The position numbers were made by a program, and so were the translations under genes. A DNA stretch of 64,000 bases from the NCBI GenBank assembly GCA_945877815.1, contig CAMDWJ010000001.1, positions 1-64,000 of the forward strand, given 5' to 3'. Positions within the stretch are counted from its first letter, which is position 1, and each line of letters starts with the position of its first letter. The notes beneath the pieces were generated by a model that was not told the origin of the DNA, ran no database searches, and worked only from the letters and a program-made list of their open reading frames with translations. Below are positions 61,856 to 64,000 of the stretch, in pieces. The DNA is from Caenispirillum bisanense (GTDB lineage Bacteria; Pseudomonadota; Alphaproteobacteria; Rhodospirillales; UBA2165).

Positions 61856-62227
61856 ATGATCAATTCAGAATTTGGCTCGTCGATACCCGGCTTGAGCCTT
61901 GAGGACCAGAACCGCTTCTACGCCGAAGCACGCCGCCAGCAGGCTCTCGCCGTGGCGAAGTATGTGGGCTTGGCATTCAAGTCGGTGGTCACGGTTTTCA
62001 AAGCGGTGGCCGGTTCGATTGTCGGCGGTGTCGCTCAGGCCCGCCAGCTCGCGGAGCTCTCGCATCTCAGCGACCGCCAGCTTGCCGATATCGGCATCAA
62101 GCGCTCGGATATCCCGCGCGTCGTGATGGGCGAACCGGTCGGTCGTCATCGCATTTCGGTGCCGGGCCTTGCCGGCTGGACGCCAAGTACCGCGTCCAAC
62201 GATTGGCGCGGTTCCGCCGCGGCCTAA
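61856..62227 (+). CDS. DUF1127-domain protein
   Basis: A 123-residue protein. The DUF1127 motif is ARQLAELSHLSDRQLADIGIKRSDIPRVV at about 62-90. The N-terminal 60 residues are an extension with a hydrophobic stretch (LAFKSVVTVFKAVAGSIVGG). Small DUF1127 proteins in alphaproteobacteria bind RNA and affect phosphate, carbon and stress metabolism. AAGGAG lies eight bases before the ATG, and an intrinsic terminator follows the stop. Its position upstream of phoR-pstS is suggestive, since some family members act in phosphate metabolism, but no direct link is shown. Confidence 0.85.
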   Translation: MINSEFGSSIPGLSLEDQNRFYAEARRQQALAVAKYVGLAFKSVVTVFKAVAGSIVGGVAQARQLAELSHLSDRQLADIGIKRSDIPRVVMGEPVGRHRISVPGLAGWTPSTASNDWRGSAAA

Positions 62228-62271
62228 TCGCCGAGACACAGTTCCACAGTTTGTACCTCCCTGTTGAACTT

Positions 62272-62308
62272 GCCCCGACCGCTCCCGCGGTCGGGGCTTT
62301 TCTTTTTT
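62272..62308 (+). terminator. Intrinsic terminator
   Basis: A perfect 11-bp stem (GCCCCGACCGC, loop TCCC, GCGGTCGGGGC) at 62272-62297 is followed by TTTTCTTTTTT. It closes the DUF1127 transcript. Confidence 0.93.
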
Positions 62309-62386
62309 GACTTAGGCATCGGCTCGGGAGTAGGACAGGCCACTCGACGTCACGCCATTCAACAATTGTAACCGGGAGGCGAGAAC

Positions 62387-63448
62387 TTGGCGGACATGGT
62401 GCCGGGAGTCTCGGCGGGCGATGAATTCGCGGCGCTTGATAACCTTCCTGATCCGGTGATCCTGCTGGGCGCCAGGCGCGCCGTGGTGTTCGCCAATCGC
62501 GCTGCCGTGGATTTGCTGCAAGCAAGCTACCGCGAACGCGATCTGGCCCAATCATTCCGCCATCCTCTCGTCCTCGAGATTGCCGATGCCGTGCTCGGCG
62601 GCTTGCCCGAACGCAGCGCGGAGATCGATCTCTTGCTGCCGGTACCGCGTTTCCTGCTGGCGCGGGCCGTAGCACTCCCCGGCGAAGGGCCGGTGCGCGC
62701 AATGTTGACCTTTCGCGACATGACCGATTCGCGCCAGGTGGAACAGATTCGCGAGGAGTTCGTCGCCAACGTCAGCCACGAATTGCGCTCGCCGATCTCC
62801 GCGATCGTCGGTTTTATCGAAACCTTGCGCGGTCCGGCGCGCGAAGATTCGGCAGCACGCGACCGATTCCTGGGTATCATGGCCGAAGAGGCGCAGCGCA
62901 TGGCGCGTCTGATCGACGATCTTCTGTCCTTGTCGCGGGTCGAAGCGACGGAACATGTGCGGCCACGCGAGCCGGTCGATGTCGCGGCCATCCTAGGGGC
63001 GGTGCGCGACCTTCTCGCCCGCCGCGCCGCTGACCGGAAGATGGAAATCCGTCTCGAGCTTGAAGAAAATTTGGCGTCTATTCCCGGCAACCGCGATGAA
63101 TTGAGCGAGGTGTTCCACAACCTGATCGACAACGCGATCAAATATGGTCGCGCTGAAACGCCGGTGCGGGTTGTGGCCCAGGCGGTCGAGCGAATTCCGC
63201 ATCTCGGGGTCGCCGGGCTCGCCATTTCGGTCGAGAATCATGGCGACGGTATCGAGGCCGAGCATATCCCGCGGCTGACCGAGCGATTCTATCGCGTCGA
63301 CAAGGGCCGCTCGCGCAAGCTTGGCGGCACGGGCCTTGGGCTGGCCATTGTCAAGCATATCGTCAGCCACCATCGCGGTCGCCTGGCCATTGAAAGCGCG
63401 GTCGGAACGGGCGCACGATTTACGGTTTATTTGCCCGGACGAAGCTGA
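62387..63448 (+). CDS. phoR: Phosphate-regulon-type sensor histidine kinase (PhoR-like)
   Basis: A 353-residue kinase. It starts at TTG 62387, with GGGAGG seven bases upstream. Residues 15-115 form a PAS-like domain (PDPVILLGARRAVVFANRAAVDLL). The HisKA site is FVANVSHELRSPISA with H131. The ATPase domain has the N box HNLIDNAIKYG near 245, the G1 box VENHGDGIEAEHIPRLTERFYRVD and the G2 box GGTGLGLAIVKHIVSHHRG. There is no transmembrane segment, as in some alphaproteobacterial PhoR proteins. It is followed by pstS, which fits PhoR, and the phosphate-sensing complex would be membrane-recruited. Confidence 0.88.
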   Translation: MADMVPGVSAGDEFAALDNLPDPVILLGARRAVVFANRAAVDLLQASYRERDLAQSFRHPLVLEIADAVLGGLPERSAEIDLLLPVPRFLLARAVALPGEGPVRAMLTFRDMTDSRQVEQIREEFVANVSHELRSPISAIVGFIETLRGPAREDSAARDRFLGIMAEEAQRMARLIDDLLSLSRVEATEHVRPREPVDVAAILGAVRDLLARRAADRKMEIRLELEENLASIPGNRDELSEVFHNLIDNAIKYGRAETPVRVVAQAVERIPHLGVAGLAISVENHGDGIEAEHIPRLTERFYRVDKGRSRKLGGTGLGLAIVKHIVSHHRGRLAIESAVGTGARFTVYLPGRS

Positions 63449-63486
63449 AAAGTCTCTGATTTCCGGGCTTTCGGCAGGATTGCCGC

Positions 63487-63519
63487 GTGTCACAAAATCG
63501 TAACATAACCGTCATAAAA
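63487..63519 (+). promoter_or_regulatory. Pho box: three PhoB half-sites
   Basis: Three 7-mers spaced by four AT-rich bases read GTGTCAC-AAAA-TCGTAAC-ATAA-CCGTCAT-AAAA, matching the 11-bp-period PhoB repeat (consensus CTGTCAT with an AT-rich spacer). The box lies 77 bases upstream of the pstS start, so induction of pstS under phosphate starvation by PhoB is likely. Confidence 0.85.
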
Positions 63520-63595
63520 TATACGTGAGGCCTTCTTAGGGTCGCGGATCGGTGAAGTCGCCGACACACTTCCTAATTCCCAGGAGAATAGCCAC

Positions 63596-64000
63596 ATGAC
63601 CATGAAATCCTTCGCCCTGGCTGCCGTTGCGACCGTGTTGGTCGTCGGCGCCGCCGAGGCTCGCGACCAGATCCGCGTTGTCGGATCCTCGACCGTGTAT
63701 CCCTTCACCACAACCGTTGCCGAGCAGTTCGGCAAAGGCGGCAAGTTCAAGACGCCCATCGTGGAAAGCACGGGCACCGGCGGCGGCTTCAAGCTGTTCT
63801 GCGCCGGCGTCGGGGAAGGCCATCCGGACGTGACCAACGCGTCGCGCGCGATCAATAAGAACGAATTCGCCGATTGCACCAAAAACGGTGTCAAAATGAC
63901 CGAAGTGAAAGTCGGCTTCGACGGCATCGTATTCTCCAACGCGAAGAGCGGGCCGACCGTTAATATCACCAAGGGCCATATCTGGCTCGGTCTTGCCAAG
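63596..64000 (+). CDS. pstS: Phosphate ABC transporter substrate-binding protein PstS (5' part)
   Basis: The first 135 codons of a PstS protein, running off the window. Residues 1-22 are a signal peptide (MKSFALAAVATVLVVGAAEA). The mature N-terminus DQIRVVGSSTVYPFTTTVAEQ and ESTGTGGGFKLFC contain the phosphate-binding loops of the family, with GEGHPDVTNASRAINKNEF following. AGGAGAATAGCCAC precedes ATG 63596, and an ATG two codons later is an alternative. The downstream pstCAB genes are presumably beyond the window. Confidence 0.92.
   Translation, partial: MTMKSFALAAVATVLVVGAAEARDQIRVVGSSTVYPFTTTVAEQFGKGGKFKTPIVESTGTGGGFKLFCAGVGEGHPDVTNASRAINKNEFADCTKNGVKMTEVKVGFDGIVFSNAKSGPTVNITKGHIWLGLAK

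Overview
The window is GC-rich chromosomal DNA from what looks like a free-living alphaproteobacterium, probably near Rhodospirillales or Hyphomicrobiales. The assignment rests on gene content: an aerobic-type cobalamin cluster (cobG-cobH-cobI-cobJ), a DUF1127 protein, an OxyR/AhpC/AhpD locus, a remnant of an HWE-type histidine kinase beside its receiver, and many oligopeptide-type binding proteins. This is inference, since no rRNA or tRNA gene is visible.

Layout. 1-150: 3' end of a transposase gene and its IS terminus. 351-2163: TolC-like outer-membrane factor and a cupin. 2223-7422: cobalamin genes, with cobK on the opposite strand. 7425-13350 (minus): LigB-type ring-cleavage dioxygenase, Rieske oxygenase, binding protein, RidA and PhoD-like phosphatase, leading into cobK. 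13471-14245: a broken LysR gene. 14391-19572 (plus): binding protein, two enolase-superfamily enzymes, GST and enoyl-CoA hydratase. 20615-26400: housekeeping and stress genes (methyltransferase, OxyR, AhpC, AhpD, quinone reductase, receiver remnant, thioredoxin, CcdA). 26414-34231: MetE-like protein, an aconitase-type dehydratase pair, two tandem isocitrate-lyase-family lyases, nitronate monooxygenase and a GltB-like protein. 35591-43757: second Rieske oxygenase, MFS transporter, third lyase, LysR, binding protein and FAD hydroxylase. 43779-51051 (minus): Rieske, binding protein, Rieske, flavin monooxygenase, GST and dienelactone-hydrolase-like protein. 51219-53231: small membrane proteins, an AT-richer patch with an IS1595-type transposase remnant, and an array of 11-bp repeats. 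53232-60947: fourth lyase, glutaredoxin-DinB fusion, cNMP-binding protein coupled to an adenylate cyclase, hydrolase and GMC oxidoreductase. 61030-64000: lipoprotein, DUF1127 protein, PhoR-like kinase and the start of pstS behind a Pho box.

How it works together. From about 9 kb to 54 kb the window is dominated by catabolic genes built from repeated parts: four Rieske oxygenase alpha subunits, four family-5 binding proteins, four isocitrate-lyase/PEP-mutase-family proteins, two enolase-superfamily proteins and two GSTs. None of the four binding proteins has a permease or ATPase nearby, and no ferredoxin or reductase accompanies the Rieske proteins. Both must share components encoded elsewhere. 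The most coherent reading is an accessory region for uptake and oxidative breakdown of aromatic or related organic acids, with final C-C cleavage by the lyases. The substrates cannot be read from the sequence. Decayed genes (LysR, HWE kinase, receiver), IS remnants and REP-like palindromes show the region is still being remodelled.
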